A DNA stretch of 64,000 bases from Cladocopium goreaui (GCA_947184155.2 CAMXCT020000910.1:133065-197064); one strand, 5' to 3'; counted from the first letter of the stretch, positions 1-11,933 are shown. Notes: generated from the sequence alone by a model not told the origin. Translations and numbers: made by a program.

Positions 1-426
1 AATATAAATAGAATATGACTGGTATATTAATGGAATATCAATAGGCTAATACCACCATTTTTGTTGACCCATGGCATGTTGATAAATTTGTAATGGGATG
101 TTAATGGGATAAGGAATAACATCAACTTTATCTCCGTAAGGGGCCAAAAACCCACCACCCCTCCGACAAATATGTTAAATGGGTAATCACTTCAACTGAT
201 CTTGATAAGGAATCAACAAATCCACCACCCCCTCTGACAAATATGTTGCAGAAGGAATACCATCAACTTATCTTCAAAAGGGATCAACAAATCCACCACA
301 CCCTTTAAACACATATGTTAAATGGGCTAATCATGCCCACTTCTCTTCATAAGGGATCAAAAAATCCTCCACCCCCTGTGGCAAAGATGCCGAATCTGAT
401 AATAACATCAACTTATCTTCATAGGG
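1..426. other. AT-rich stretch without a gene
   Basis: Repeated blocks built on 'atcaactt' and 'ccaccacccc' spaced about 60-80 bp (near 145, 220, 290 and 365) form a degenerate tandem array that runs into the GAT repeat. No coding signal is seen. Confidence 0.5.
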
Positions 427-487
427 GATGAGGATGAGGATGATGAGGATGAGGATGAGGATGAGGATGATGTTGATGATGATGATG

Positions 488-518
<31 letters not shown>

Positions 519-523
519 AGATG

Positions 524-555
<32 letters not shown>

Positions 556-623
556 GATGATGATGATGATGGTGACGATGAGGATGGTGAAGATGATGAT
601 GAGGATGATGATGATGGTGATGG

Positions 624-658
<35 letters not shown>

Positions 659-742
659 CTGATGCTGATGATGATGATGAGGATGAGGATGATGATGATG
701 ATGAGGATGATGATGATGATGATGATGAGGATAGTGACGATG

Positions 743-773
<31 letters not shown>

Positions 774-793
774 CGACGACGACGATGATGATG
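427..793. repeat. (GAT)n trinucleotide microsatellite
   Basis: About 365 bp of GAT units with scattered GAG, GGT and GAC variants. Frames across it are long only because the repeat has no stop codons (poly-Met, poly-Ser and poly-His translations), so no gene is called here. Confidence 0.97.
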
Positions 794-993
794 CACATAT
801 ACATCTACATATTGAAAGTCCACCGACATGGCATTTCAAAAATACACAACCCTTCCGCAATTCCGGCGCGGAGCAACGTCAGGGTTGCACCGTACATGTT
901 TAAAGGTCAAAATTGATGTTTTTTCTACTTCTCTGTCAACTTGTTTATCTACCTTTGTCCATCAAGCTAGGTATGTGGATGAAGGTCTGGTAC

Positions 994-1041
994 CTGCTAC
1001 CAGTTGCTTGGGCTTGTGGCTAGCCGCTAGCCATCTGAACC
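994..1041 (-). CDS. candidate small exon
   Basis: On the minus strand, acceptor 'tctcag' and donor 'AGCAG|GTACC' bracket 48 nt that read FRWLAASHKPKQLVA in the only open frame. It is short, so it rests on the splice sites and openness; it would be among the last exons of the minus-strand gene in this window. Confidence 0.4.
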
Positions 1042-1212
1042 CTGAGATTTCTCCATGCAGATTTTAATCCTTTGGAGGATCATCCCACGAATCGTACGTG
1101 GTTAAAATCAGCCTAGTTACGCGTCATGCGCAGTCCCCATTCAGTGGGTTATCTCATATATAAACGGGTAAGTATGGTTACTAACCAGTTACCAAGTGGG
1201 TTGATCCTCCAA

Positions 1213-1304
1213 GAAATAACGTGGCTTCAAAGACGCAGCGTGCGAAAGTCCTTGCTGCTTTCAACCAATCCCCGAAAAGCCGCAAGGAAGTCATGGACTT
1301 TCGA
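1213..1304 (+). CDS. candidate exon of a separate plus-strand gene
   Basis: The plus-strand frame reads NNVASKTQRAKVLAAFNQSP and then KSRKEVMDFR, followed by a strong donor (CGA|GTGAGG). The upstream acceptor could be 'ctccaag'. The composition is lysine/arginine-rich and protein-like. The minus strand is also open here, so strand is uncertain. No family recognised. Confidence 0.35.
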
Positions 1305-1937
1305 GTGAGGAATAGCTAAAAAAATAAGATAGACATGTGAGCGGGCTCCAGCCGCTCGTTTACACTCCATGTATCGTAACATGGGTTGCAAGTCCAAAAT
1401 GTGGAATCAGACAATAGGTATACTAAGTATACAAACAAAGTTAATTGGTTGAGCAACAACTTCTGGAGAAACCAAGCAGTTGGAACTGCTGCCATCAGCA
1501 GACTCCCCCTCAACCCAACCCCGATGGCACTCACCCATCCGTCTAACTTGGCATGCTGGACAATGTCCCGATTGATACAGACGTTTTGCCCATTGAAGCC
1601 TCCGTTGATAGGGACATTCCTTGCCGACCATTAGCAAATTAGTACAGTAAGTGGCTCATGACAATGCTTCGTTCACCCAGTTGCTTGTGTCGTCTCAGAA
1701 TTTAGAACCCCAAGATCTATGATCTAAATTGTTTATCCTCATTTTCACCCATTTAGAGTTGCGACACATATTGATATCACTCATCTTGAGACATATCCTC
1801 TGTCTTGGTTTCTAGCCATCTGGTTTGTCTGAACAAGCCATTCTTCTCGAAGCTGGTTGGCCGTGGGTTTTCAGAGCCAGCTCAGGGCCAGCTTCCGTTG
1901 CTCAGGAACTTCCCATATGTTATCAACATTCTTATTT

Positions 1938-2039
1938 GGGTGTGTCTGAAAATAGTGTACCCCTAAACCCAATGGTTAATGATCATTATCCCTATTAAAT
2001 GGCTATAATTGGGAATATACCCTATTTTCAGACACACCC
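1938..2039. repeat. MITE-like element, single copy in window
   Basis: Terminal inverted repeats GGGTGTGTCTGAAAATAG and its complement enclose about 100 bp. Both flanks carry ATTT, a plausible 4-bp target duplication. No coding capacity. Confidence 0.8.
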
Positions 2040-2192
2040 ATTTGGAAACCCCATGTTCAGAAACACCAAGTTAGTATTGGGTTTACTATCTTACTTGGAT
2101 TGGTGTATAGCCCATACAACTCAGTTTAATGGGGATACACTAGGGATATTTTGATGCGATATATTCAAATACATGACACACCTTTTACACTG

Positions 2193-2290
2193 GTTGGTGG
2201 ATAGAGATTCCCCTGATGGATTATGATAATTCCCAATGAATAGTTGGTAGTATAATTCCCCAACTAATCATCAATCGACCATCATTTATC
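2193..2290. repeat. M8 element copy (relative of the 44-46.6 kb satellite)
   Basis: Shares 'actggttggtggata..gattcccc' and 'ccccaactaatcatcaa' with copies at 17.28 and 44.02 kb. The following 'ccatcatttatca' is also part of the satellite unit, so this dispersed element is a likely source of the satellite. Confidence 0.6.
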
Positions 2291-2611
2291 ATCTATATCC
2301 ACTTCCATACCCCATAGTGTTGATGCTTGAAATTCTGAACCCCCCTATGAAAATGACTAAGACTATAATCATCAACCGGCTTTGGCAGCCACTCTCATTC
2401 TACCACCTCTGGGTCCACATGGCTTTGGGTCAAAATTGGGCCAAGAATTAGATGCTTAATACCAAACATGAATCCTAAAATCAAGGAAATCCCATGGGCC
2501 TTACATTTTATCATTTTGACCCAAACCATTTCAGAATTGGATGATGAGATGCTTTTTTCCACGGAAATCCCCGACATTTCATGGTAAAAACCAGTAAAAA
2601 CTCCATACCCA

Positions 2612-2703
2612 TGACGGATCCATGGTGCTGGTATATATGCTAACATGACTGGGGTATATTGATGGGATCCATGTTCCAATATATAGCAGCACCATGGATC
2701 CTA
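2612..2703. repeat. MITE-like inverted repeat (family shared with 23525)
   Basis: Ends GGATCCATGGTGCTG and CAGCACCATGGATCC face each other. The interior 'gctaacat..ggggtatattgatgg' recurs in the copy at 23,525-23,612, so these are two members of one small family. Confidence 0.75.
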
Positions 2704-2734
2704 TGGTAAAAGCTGTGGATTTTCTCCGGGCCAC

Positions 2735-2816
2735 GTGCTTGGTCCATCAAGTCCTCCTTGCTGATGCCGCTGACACTGGCAATGGGTGCCCAGGCGTTGG
2801 ACAGGAACTCGTAAGC
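2735..2816 (-). CDS. exon, minus-strand gene
   Basis: Acceptor 'ccgttag' precedes a frame reading AYEFLSNAWAPIASVSGIS then KEDLMDQA, ending at a GT donor (GCAC|GTGG). The frame stays open past that donor, so the end could lie further on. Looks like ordinary soluble protein; no family recognised. Confidence 0.55.
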
Positions 2817-3395
2817 CTAACGGGGATGGCGGGGGGGCGTTGAAGATGGCAAGATATGGCAACGTTCACCCGGATTTTTGACGACACGATTTTTCGGTGA
2901 ATTCACGGTTTTCACCGTGGAAAATGATGAAAAGTGGCTGAAATCGGAAAAATGCTGGACTGATGTGCCAAAAAAATGCCAAGAATGGCAACGTTCACCA
3001 TGGAAAATCATGGACTGAAATAGACTTAACCAATGAACATGCTGATTTTTTGCCCTGGAAAATGGTGAGTACTGTACCAATTGTTCTTGATTAAATTCAG
3101 ATTTGTGTTGGTCAAATCCACATGTTTGTTGATTCAATCCAGGACTGTTTTGGTTAAATCCATCATTTTTGACTGCTAAACTCATTTTTTTTTCAATCAC
3201 AACTTTTCTTGCTGAAACCCTCATAGTTTTGCTAGTTAGGCCTCCATGTTCGCTCATTAAATATGATGAACTCCCCATTGTTACCAAGGAAATCTCCAGT
3301 TTTACCAGGGAAATCTCCATTTTTAACAGGGAAATCTCCAATTTTACCAGGGGAATCTCCATTTTTCCCTCGTCCCTCGTCCCCAAAAAAGGCAC

Positions 3396-3467
3396 CTTCT
3401 TTCGCTTCAACTTCTCCGCCAAGACCAGCGGTGTAGGCGCCAGTTCACAGCGGTCCGGATCCACAGC
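3396..3467 (-). CDS. exon, minus-strand gene
   Basis: Exactly 24 codons between acceptor 'cctcag' and donor 'AAGAAG|GTGCC', phase 0 at both ends. Reads AVDPDRCELAPTPLVLAEK and ends LKRKK. Both splice sites are canonical. It does not join in phase with the 6,392-6,501 exon, so an exon between the two is probably unrecognised. Confidence 0.65.
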
Positions 3468-3720
3468 CTGAGGGGATACAATATCTCCGGGTGAACTATC
3501 ATAAATGGGTAAATTACGATTTTGATGGTTCATATTTACCATGGAATATAATAAACCATCAATATTATGATATATGATATATTTTGATAGTTTTAACTGT
3601 TATTGGTAAATCATTCTTAATAGTGGTTACTAATCATAATAACTGTTATTACTATTTATTACTAATCACTGGTTAGCCATTGTAATCATATAACTGGGTA
3701 AATTACTATTTTGATCATAT

Positions 3721-3835
3721 CTGGTTGGTGGTTGAGCCCTACCCCTCTGAAAAATGATGGAGTGAAAGTCAGTTGGGATGATGAAATTCCCAACTGAATG
3801 GAAACATAATCCAAATGTTCCAAACTACCAATCAG
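3721..3835. repeat. M1 MITE copy
   Basis: CTGGTTGGTGG at one end and a slightly decayed CTACCAATCAG at the other. The conserved family core 'cccctctgaaaaat..gtcagttgggat' lies between. Confidence 0.85.
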
Positions 3836-4070
3836 ATATTATTATGTTCATATTTACCATGGAATCTGTTCAAAATATGGTGGTTATATATATATACCTA
3901 TATATGATATGTATATTCTGTAAACTATCTATATAGTAATATTAATATAATATATCATAACTATTGAACTGTTATCTACATAACTGGGTAAATTGTCATA
4001 TGTTCATATTATGTTTTATATTACTGGCTGAAATAAAATAGTTCGCTCATTTGAAAATAATTGAAATATT

Positions 4071-4167
4071 CTGATTGGTGTTTCAATCCCTCTGAAAAAT
4101 ATTAGTCAGTTGGGATGATTATTCCCAATATATGGAAAAATAAAAGATGTTCCAAACCACCAACCAG
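4071..4167. repeat. M1 MITE copy
   Basis: CTGATTGGTG..CCACCAACCAG ends with the M1 core 'ctctgaaaaatattagtcagttgggat'. Confidence 0.85.
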
Positions 4168-4330
4168 TACAGTAATGCAATTTGGGGATGACTACCCATA
4201 TATAAACCATCATTGCGGTGAGGGAGAACAGGGTTCGGTCGTGATCAAATTTACCCAGACGTACGATGTACATATGGGGTGTGGAAAACTATCAAATGTT
4301 GATGGAATCATGTTAAAGATGAGAAGATGA

Positions 4331-4428
4331 CTGGTTGGTGGTTTTAACCATCTTGAAAAATATTAGTCAATGGGAAAGATTATCCCATATATTATGGACA
4401 ATAAAAAATGTTTGAAACCACCAACGAG
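4331..4428. repeat. M1 MITE copy
   Basis: CTGGTTGGTGG..CCACCAACGAG ends. It belongs to the subtype with 'accatcttgaaaaatatt' that recurs at 15,683. Confidence 0.85.
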
Positions 4429-4438
4429 ATGAATACTG

Positions 4439-4752
4439 CAAGGTGGTGCCCCAGTGAGCTAAATCGCTAACTTGGTGCGTTTATAACTCCTATTTCACTG
4501 GGCTAATGATGGAGGATATTACAAAGTATAGTTACTAAACTTACTTCAATCACTAAGTTGGTTCATGGTAAATATATCTGGTTATTCAATCACTATGGTT
4601 GGTAAGTTATATTTATATAGTAACTATGGTTGGTAACTATGGTTCACCATATATAAACTATTACTAAGTTGGTTCAATCACTATATGATCTATATGGTTA
4701 TCTATGGTTTATAAACCAGCCACATGACCCCTAAATAGGGGCACCATCTTGT
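4439..4752. repeat. M3 MITE copy, enlarged
   Basis: Begins CAAGGTGGTGCCCCAG and ends GGGGCACCATCTTG. At about 314 bp it is more than twice the usual M3 length because of internal reiteration of 'tatggttggtaa' blocks. Confidence 0.75.
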
Positions 4753-4821
4753 GGGTATACAAGGTGGGATCCCAAAACGAAAGCGCTGTTGGAACCTTTG
4801 GATTTAGGGAGGATTGTACCA

Positions 4822-5132
4822 GATACCCTCTGGTAAACCAACGGTTTGCGAACTGGAACATGGCCCAGTCGAAATAGTTGATTTACCCATTAGTGAACCT
4901 TTGGATTTAAACTTTGGTTAACGTTTACAGTCTGCGAACTGAAAAATCACCATTTCTAATGGGTAAATCCCATAAAATTGTTGGGAAAATCCGATGAAAT
5001 TCCCATGCACACTATATCATAACCTCTGGTAAACTAACATAACTATGGAAAGATCCACCATTTTATAGCTGGGTAAATCAACTATTTCTATGGCCATTTT
5101 CCAGTTCGCAAACTGTTGGTTTACCAGCGGTA
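4822..5132. repeat. nested M2 MITE copies
   Basis: Several TACCCTCTGGTAAA / TTTACCAG ends occur close together. The clearest copy is 5,030-5,132 (AACCTCTGGTAAACTAACA to GGTTTACCAGCGG), and a rearranged second copy starts near 4,822. Nothing coding. Confidence 0.65.
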
Positions 5133-5559
5133 GGGAGGATAGAACTATTCAATGGGCTTGATAAACCAACTTACCCTCTGGTGTCAAAAAAAAACGTGGC
5201 TTGCTGGAAAATGTCCCATTTATAGTTAAATTGTCCCAGCTATAAACCTCCACTTAGCTCGTGGATTTCCAATTGCCATGTTTGATTACAGGAGGGTAAT
5301 ATTAATACTGTGGATGGTTGCGAAATCCTGCAGCAGTTGGTAGATGGTAAACATCCCATTGTAATCCCGCCAATGTATAATATATTGGTTGGTTGAAAGG
5401 TACCGAATAAAGCAATTAACATAACACCAGCAACCCATCACCCATCATTCATCAATTATGACTATATCTTTATAGTTTTGGTGTTTAAAGACCCAGTGAA
5501 ATACCATGCCATACTTAGTGGTAAGAGCCCACTAAGTACCCCATAAACGATTTTATTAT

Positions 5560-5664
5560 ATGGAGGTTTCCTAAAATGCGGTAACTCAAAATGGATGATG
5601 TCTAATGGAAAATCCTATTGAAATGGATGATTTGGGGGTACCACCATTTTAGGAAACCTTCATA
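5560..5664. repeat. MITE-like element, single copy in window
   Basis: TATGGAGGTTTCCTAAAATG and its near-complement CATTTTAGGAAACCTTCATA form 20-bp inverted ends around an AT-rich interior. Confidence 0.8.
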
Positions 5665-5965
5665 TCCAATTTCTATACAACGAAATATGATGTATTATTA
5701 ATGATTTATGTAGTTTTCATCCCTCATGTTTGCTGGGTTAAATCCGTCAAATCCACTCCCATTGTAGATTTATATAACTGTCCCGGCTTATATTTCTAAT
5801 CGCAAATCCTGTGTCAATCCACAGCATATTAAACCATTGTGTATTCCATTAGCCCCGTTATATCCCCAATTATAGATGATTTTCCCATTATATACCAATT
5901 ATAATCCCGTAAAATTGTTGGGAAAATCCCATGAAATTCCCATGTACACCATATCATACCCATCA

Positions 5966-6077
5966 TACCCTCTGGTAAACTAACATAACTATGGAAAATC
6001 ACAATTTTATAGCTGGGTAAATCAACTATTTCTATGGCCATGTTCCAGTTCGCAAACTGTTGGTTTACCAGAGGATA
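5966..6077. repeat. M2 MITE copy
   Basis: TACCCTCTGGTAAACTAACA to GTTTACCAGAGGATA. Close to the 5,030 copy: both share 'ttccagttcgcaaactgttgg' at the right end. Confidence 0.85.
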
Positions 6078-6391
6078 TCCCCACTTTTGGTTGCATACCC
6101 ACTATATCCCCATCCCCATTGGATACCTCCAATTCCATCGGATTTTTTCATCTTTCCCCGCCCCAGCATACCCCATACCTGGGAAGAGCCATACCCCTAT
6201 TTTTATCACAATGTGTATATATATATATACACATAAATATATAATGTTGGTATATGTTTGTATATATATATATTATATTATTATACAGTATATCTATCTA
6301 TTTCTTCATATATTTATGTATCTATGTATTTATGGGCCATATAACTGGTGATGTTCCCATCAATCTAGCTGACATGTTTCTAGGTTATTAC

Positions 6392-6501
6392 CCGCGGATA
6401 AGTGGGACATCCAAGCGCTGACCGGCAGCGTTCCACCCCGGCATCCTCCCGCCTCTTGGTCTTTGGTTCCCTTGTCATACTCGAAGCGCATACGCTGGTG
6501 C
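6392..6501 (-). CDS. exon, minus-strand gene
   Basis: Acceptor 'tagacag' and donor 'CGCGG|GTAATA' enclose 110 nt reading HQRMRFEYDKGTKDQEAG and then GCRGGTLPVSAWMSHLSA. It enters in phase 2, which matches the end of the 8,199-8,268 exon exactly and strongly supports both. It leaves in phase 1. No domain recognised; hydrophilic and glycine-rich. Confidence 0.75.
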
Positions 6502-6504
6502 CTG

Positions 6505-8170
6505 TCTACGTAATGGACCTAAGTTGGCTGCGGAATGTCATGAAAAAATGTGTGTTTGGGGGATGTGTTGTGGTGGAAAATGTGATTGAACACCAACAAT
6601 CAACCTAGTAACCAACATAAGTAATTAGAATATTGATATCAACATTAATATCGAGTGTTGATAAGAATGGCAAGAATTTAATATCCGGGGTAATGCGAAA
6701 AAACAAGTATAATCATCCATACCCTATTTGTCCATTTACCAAATTTTGATCTTAAATAGTGGAGCTGCTACAGTTGGCTTCAGGGGTCAACTCTCAGGTG
6801 GAAGCAATGTGATATATGGGTATGAGTTAGAATGGGCCCCAATAATCATACCCATAGGTCCCAAAAAAATCACAGTCCAATCATAGCCATATATCACATT
6901 GTACAAAAACAGCCATCATGACATACGGCTACACCCATATATGATCATATTATTGGCTATTATACCCATGATATATCTCCCATATATATATATATATACA
7001 CCCGCCGGCAAACTGTCCCATAACTATGGAAAGATCCACCATTTTATAGCTGGGTAAATCAACTATTTCGACTGGGCCATTTTCCAGTTCGCAAACTGCT
7101 AGTTTACCAGAGGGGTATATGGCTAGTTATAATGCTACTCATGGTTACCGAAAATCGACGCAATCTGTGGTCCCATGGGTTCTGAAAACTCCAGTGCTTC
7201 ATGGTGAAAAACTTAAAGGTGAAAAAACTCCAGTGATATCCACTGATTTTCACTATATGTCATAGGATTTTTTTTAAAGCTTTTCTGAGCTACCAAAAGC
7301 TAATTTTTTTCTCGCGGTAAAAACAAAAATATTCAAGTCGTATCCCTACTTAGCGCATTCAAATGGCAGTGGGTCAAAACCTTGTACCCCTGTAGTTCAC
7401 ATCAAAATAGCTGGTAAATGGATGTTCATCCCCCTAAAAATGGTATTAATAGGTATTGACTCATAGCCAAATCACCAGGCTTAGAATCTACTCACGACTC
7501 ATTGGGACAATGGGATGATCAACCAAGGCTAACTTTTTGTTCATCTGAGCTGCTCGTCCCATGCGATAGCCTCATGTGCGGGATGAGAAACACCAATGAT
7601 GCGATTTCGGAATATGGGGCTAGATGGTCCATAAAACATCATACAACATGATTTCAACATGATTTCAACATGATGTCAACATGATTTCAAGCTGATTTCA
7701 ATATAGTTTACAGTTTCAACACATCCTAACAATGGTATGGATTGATGTGAATTGAACAGAATTGGTTGCTTAATAAGCCAAAACACCTGTACAGGGTTGT
7801 AACCAAGATGCCGTGCCCTGAAAATTGCGGTGACAACTGACCCAGTTGTCATCCATCATCGGCATATTCAATATACATTCACCAAAAGTCATCATCCATT
7901 CACCTAGAAAAATACATCAAACATACCATATGTGGATGGTATGGGTGTAGAGTTCATTGATCTCATTGATCTGTGTCGGGGTTTGCCTCAAAAGGTGGCT
8001 TCACGGCTTCAAGAGCTTGGCTCGATTCTGTGGCTCGAAAGGCAAAACTGAAATAAAAATGAAAAAAGTAAGTCAGTTCCTACAAAGTTACTACCAAGTC
8101 AGTTCCTACTATATATATTTATAAATATGTATAAGTTTACTATTTCAAACACTGAAAAATTAAAAATGGT
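6505..8170. other. intronic or intergenic stretch without coding signal
   Basis: AT-rich. Contains a partial M2 copy at about 7,010-7,114 (right end GTTTACCAGAGGGG), an inverted repeat of 'atatatgggtatgag' type at 6,810-6,960, and a short array of 'acatgatttca' at 7,640-7,700. No open frame with splice sites was found. Confidence 0.5.
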
Positions 8171-8198
8171 CAGACTTTCTGACAAACCAGGGCCCTAC

Positions 8199-8268
8199 TT
8201 TCGAGGCCATAAGGCAACATATTTTGCCGACTTCGCGCCAAGCAACTGTCTCCCAAATAGGCCACCAC
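8199..8268 (-). CDS. exon, minus-strand gene
   Basis: Acceptor 'cgtgcag' and donor 'CGAAA|GTAGGG'. Entered in phase 1, as the preceding exon (9,252-9,330) requires, it reads GGLFGRQLLGAKSAKYVALW and leaves in phase 2, as the 6,392-6,501 exon requires. Another frame is also open, but only this one fits both neighbours. Confidence 0.7.
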
Positions 8269-8322
8269 CTGCACGGGGAGCAACGAATGGGCTGGTTCAA
8301 GATCGTGGGTTTTTGAATGATC

Positions 8323-8540
8323 TTTAATGGTGTTTTAAATGGTTTTTAATGGTGTTTTAAATTGTTTTTGATGGTGTTTTCAATGGTTTTTAATGGTGTT
8401 TTAAATGGTTTTTAATGGTGGTTTAAATGGTTTTTAATGGTGTTTTAAATTGTTTTTAATGGTGCTGTAAATGGTTTTTAATGGTGCTTTAAATTGTTTT
8501 TAATGGTGCTTTTTAAATGGTTTGATGGTGTGGAACTTGG
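8323..8540. repeat. 22-bp minisatellite
   Basis: About ten head-to-tail copies of a unit like GGTTTTTAATGGTGTTTTAAAT, with small variants ('gtgctgtaaat', 'gtgctttttaaat'). Confidence 0.95.
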
Positions 8541-9113
8541 AACTTTCCACCTTCATTTGAGGTGAAATTCGACCAAATTTCATCCTTGCCCTCTCCTCAA
8601 ACGTGGCATGCTCTAAAATCGCTTAATGTGGGTAAAATAATAAACCACCCAGTTGGGAATGGTTTATACCACCTATTTATGATGATTTTGGGGATGGTGT
8701 ATTATTGTTTTACCCACATTATTTATAGATGCCTTTCCCTAAAAAGACCGTTATTCATAGTGAAAATTCCAGTAGCCATGTTTGAGGACACCGGAGGGCA
8801 ATCACAACAAATCACCCCATCTTAGTCTCCTGAGATACGGCCACGCAAATCACGCTCCGAAATTAAATCAAAACTGGCAATATCAAATTCCACAGAATCC
8901 CAATTCATTGTTGAATGGCTATGAGTCAAAACCCTGGGACCCGGATGGTACCCTAAGTCATAGCTGGCTAATGGATGTTTATTCCCCCAGTCATGTGGTA
9001 ATTCACTCTGGAAATATTCGAATATTCCCAATGATATTTCCACACAATCAAAGTAGAAACTCTGAAAATCTGGCATTTTCTGGGAAGGACCCCTCCAAAC
9101 TATTAAAAAAATA

Positions 9114-9217
9114 CCGGTTGGTGGTTTCAACCCCTCTGAAAAATATGAGTCAGCTGGGATGATGAAATTCCCAAGATATAGAAAGTCATAAAATTCATGT
9201 TCTAAACCACCAGCCAG
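9114..9217. repeat. M1 MITE copy
   Basis: CCGGTTGGTGG..CCACCAGCCAG ends and the M1 core 'cccctctgaaaaatatgagtcag'. Confidence 0.85.
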
Positions 9218-9251
9218 ATAGATATATTATCAATCCTATGAATCAACTTAC

Positions 9252-9330
9252 CTATGGGGCCCCTTCCTCTGCCAAGTCGATGATTTTGTTGTTTTTCCAT
9301 TAAGTCAGACCTGGAGCCTGGAACATCCTC
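9252..9330 (-). CDS. exon, minus-strand gene
   Basis: Acceptor 'tttgtag' and a consensus donor (ATAG|GTAAGT). 79 nt read EDVPGSRSDLMEKQQNHR then LGRGRGPI: hydrophilic with an RG-rich tail. Leaves in phase 1 and joins in frame to the exon at 8,268. Confidence 0.7.
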
Positions 9331-9385
9331 CTACAAAGTGCTGCCCCAGGTGTGTTTGTTCGTTTTTTTGGCCCCATGAATACTA

Positions 9386-9512
9386 CAAGGTGGGGCCCCC
9401 CAGTTATAAGATGGTTTATAAACCCCATGAATACTATAGTTATAGGTACCATAAACCATAATTATTGGAGTTATTTGCACCAACTTAGCTATCGAACGGG
9501 GGCCTCACTTTG
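9386..9512. repeat. M3 MITE copy
   Basis: CAAGGTGGGGCCCCCCAGTT..GGGGGCCTCACTTTG. It is the reference-like copy, with the interior 'ttataaaccccatgaatactatagttatagg'-type sequence. Confidence 0.85.
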
Positions 9513-9884
9513 TATAGTATACTATACTTATAAGATCTTATAAGTATCATGAACCATAGGAACTCTGGAAATATCTTCACCAACTTAGCTGTCATAAATC
9601 AGCTATAAATCCCATTGGCCATCTTAGATCACTATTTTCCACTTCTTTGGGGGCCCCACTGTGTAACTTCCAAAAATCCCATGATCATCTAATTACAATC
9701 CCATAAAACCACCCATTTTTCCCATATGGTGGGTCAAAACCTACCGACCTACCATATTTTTTTTGGAAGAATCATCCATAAACCAGCCATTTCCCAGCAA
9801 ACCTCCATATTTTCCATCATTTTCCCATATGTTTCCTATATTTGCTGGGATTTTCGGCGGCTTTGCCTCGCTGCTTTGATTCAC

Positions 9885-9953
9885 GATGGCCACAGCACCA
9901 ATCTGCGGCTCTGCAGGGCCCATCGGCAAATGCAGTGGGGCGCCGTACTCCTG
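9885..9953 (-). CDS. candidate exon, possibly ankyrin-like
   Basis: Acceptor 'gctagcag' and donor 'CCATC|GTGAAT'. Two frames are plausible. Entered in phase 2 it reads RSTAPHCICRWALQSRRLVL, which matches the spacing of an ankyrin repeat and fits the upstream exon at 11,015-11,067. Entered in phase 0 it reads QEYGAPLHLPMGPAEPQIG. The join to 9,330 is not resolved. Confidence 0.5.
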
Positions 9954-10059
9954 CTGCTAGCAGCTGGGTGTCTCAAACGTCTCAAAGCCGAAAAAAATCC
10001 ACCATTCTTGGGGAATCCACCATTTAACATGGTTAATATATATATATATATATAAATCA

Positions 10060-10890
10060 TATATGGATTATATTGTTCACCATGTGGATTTGCATGATTT
10101 ATATAATATATAATGCATATTGGCCAGCTATTCTGAGGTATGTCCAACTGGGATATAAAATAGTCCAATACAACCAAACAGAGGTTAGGCACAAAAAGGG
10201 GATTCGTAAGTCATGGAGACATGATTGAACTCAAAAAACACACATGTTGTAACTACTCACCCAAATACATTGCATGAATGATAGTTAAATCACCAAATAT
10301 ATATAGATATAATATAATTGAAGCCGATCTCGTACACACATTTATTATATACAACCAATATATTTAGTGTATAAGAAGATAATTATATTTAAGATGATAA
10401 TCTAATATGACAATATAATACTACAGTATATGTGCATATGCTTTCATGTATTACATATGTAATATCATATTCATAGGTTTATACATATATAAATACTATG
10501 ATATATAAATATCTATATATACATATAACATCCATATGTGTAAACATGTTACAAATAGTAAGACGTATATGGCATGTGTAGATATATTTGTTTATTATTT
10601 GCAATATTTCTATATGATATATAAATATGCTGAAAATGTAAGTAATGTATATTCTATGTTAAATTCCATTATATCTAGAATATTAAATTAAATGCTATAC
10701 CTAAAACTCATTATGTATATATATATATGTACATTATTCAGCTGTTACATTATATCTGTAATTATATACATATATTTATCCGCACACTATATATATATAT
10801 ATATTCATATATATATACACATAGTTTTACACATATTTATACAAGTAAATCTATTATTTCTAACTATATCTATCTATCCATCTATCCATC
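10060..10890. other. AT-rich intronic stretch, TA microsatellites
   Basis: Dominated by 'atatatat', 'acatatat' and 'tctatccatctatcc' runs. No coding signal, no paired inverted ends. Confidence 0.6.
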
Positions 10891-10993
10891 TACCCTCTGG
10901 TAATTTAACATAGCTATTGAAAATGACCATTTATAGTGGATTTCCCATTAAAAATGGTGATTTTCCATAGCTATGTTAGTTTACCAGAGGGTA
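10891..10993. repeat. M2 MITE copy
   Basis: TACCCTCTGGTAATTTAACA to GTTTACCAGAGGGTA, flanked by TA as in other copies. Confidence 0.9.
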
Positions 10994-11014
10994 GTTATTA
11001 TTTATCACACACAC

Positions 11015-11067
11015 CTCGTTGCCAATCCCTCCTGCAAGAGTCCCAACATCTCAGGCCTCAGCTGCCA
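11015..11067 (-). CDS. exon, minus-strand gene
   Basis: Acceptor 'gagctaag' and donor 'ACGAG|GTGTGTG'. Reads WQLRPEMLGLLQEGLAT, a helix-like peptide of the kind found in ankyrin helices, and leaves in phase 2. An alternative acceptor 'tggcag' lies 6 nt inside. Confidence 0.6.
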
Positions 11068-11499
11068 CTTAGCTCCCACGTTGCGAGAGGTACACAGCTC
11101 ATAGGTCAATGGGATAACATTGGATAAGTAACCACCCTATGAGATAACATATTGTCCCTATATATTTGTGTATCTCTATGTTATCTCTATATTTATCATT
11201 TTGGGACATTATCTCAATAATTAACCACCCAAAATGATATAAATATAGAGGTAATATATTGATAATATAAGAATTAACCACTCATAATAGGAATAAAATG
11301 ACCAATTAACCCAACAAAAGGATAAAATTGGATAAATACAGCGGTAACATTGATAAAACAATTGATAAAATGACTAATTAACCCCGCAAAAAATGGTGAT
11401 CATGTACCTATCATGGGTTGGAGCAACCTGATCCATGGGCGAAAATTTGGAATTCACCAAACGCGCAACCTGCAAGATTTGCAGAAGCTGATTTTCCCC

Positions 11500-11700
11500 C
11501 ATCAGACTTGCAAGTTACTTGAGAAAGTTCACACCGTAGCATCAAAGACGTGGTGGAAATTACTTGAGATAAACCAGGGCTAGCATAGTATAGCATAATC
11601 GCATGTGGGAAGTTGCTTCAGAAAGTCTAAGGCGTAGCATCGCGAGCGTGTGAGAAGTTACTTGAGAAAGTTCACAGCGTAGTATCAAGAGTCCCAGCAC
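11500..11700. repeat. imperfect tandem repeat, about 60-bp unit
   Basis: Three or four diverged units sharing 'agttacttgagaaagttcaca.cgtagcatca'. Not part of any MITE family here. Confidence 0.65.
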
Positions 11701-11803
11701 TTGCAAAAAGATTGTTATGCCATGACAATGCTACAGCGTGCACAACTTCTAACTGACGTGACTAAGATCCTAATGGGCCAAGTTCTAAATCACGGGCAAA
11801 AGT

Positions 11804-11907
11804 TACCCTCTGGTAATTTAAGAATGGAAAATGGCCATTTAGTTCGTTGATTTACAAATAAAGAAATTGTTGTTTTCCATAGCAAACTGTTACTTAACCA
11901 GAGGGTA
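11804..11907. repeat. M2 MITE copy
   Basis: TACCCTCTGGTAATTTAAG to CTTAACCAGAGGGTA. Confidence 0.88.
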
Positions 11908-11933
11908 CTCTAAGTGAACCCATTTACATTATA

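Noticed and set aside
331..916. Four overlapping long open frames (poly-Ile, poly-Ser, poly-His, poly-Met)
   Set aside because: They are translations of a (GAT)n microsatellite in different frames and have no start context or protein-like composition.
2817..3542. 241-aa minus-strand open frame
   Set aside because: Mostly repeated 'LEISLVK' from a tandem 'ggaaatctccatttttac' array; only the splice-bounded 72-nt block at 3,396-3,467 looks like coding sequence.
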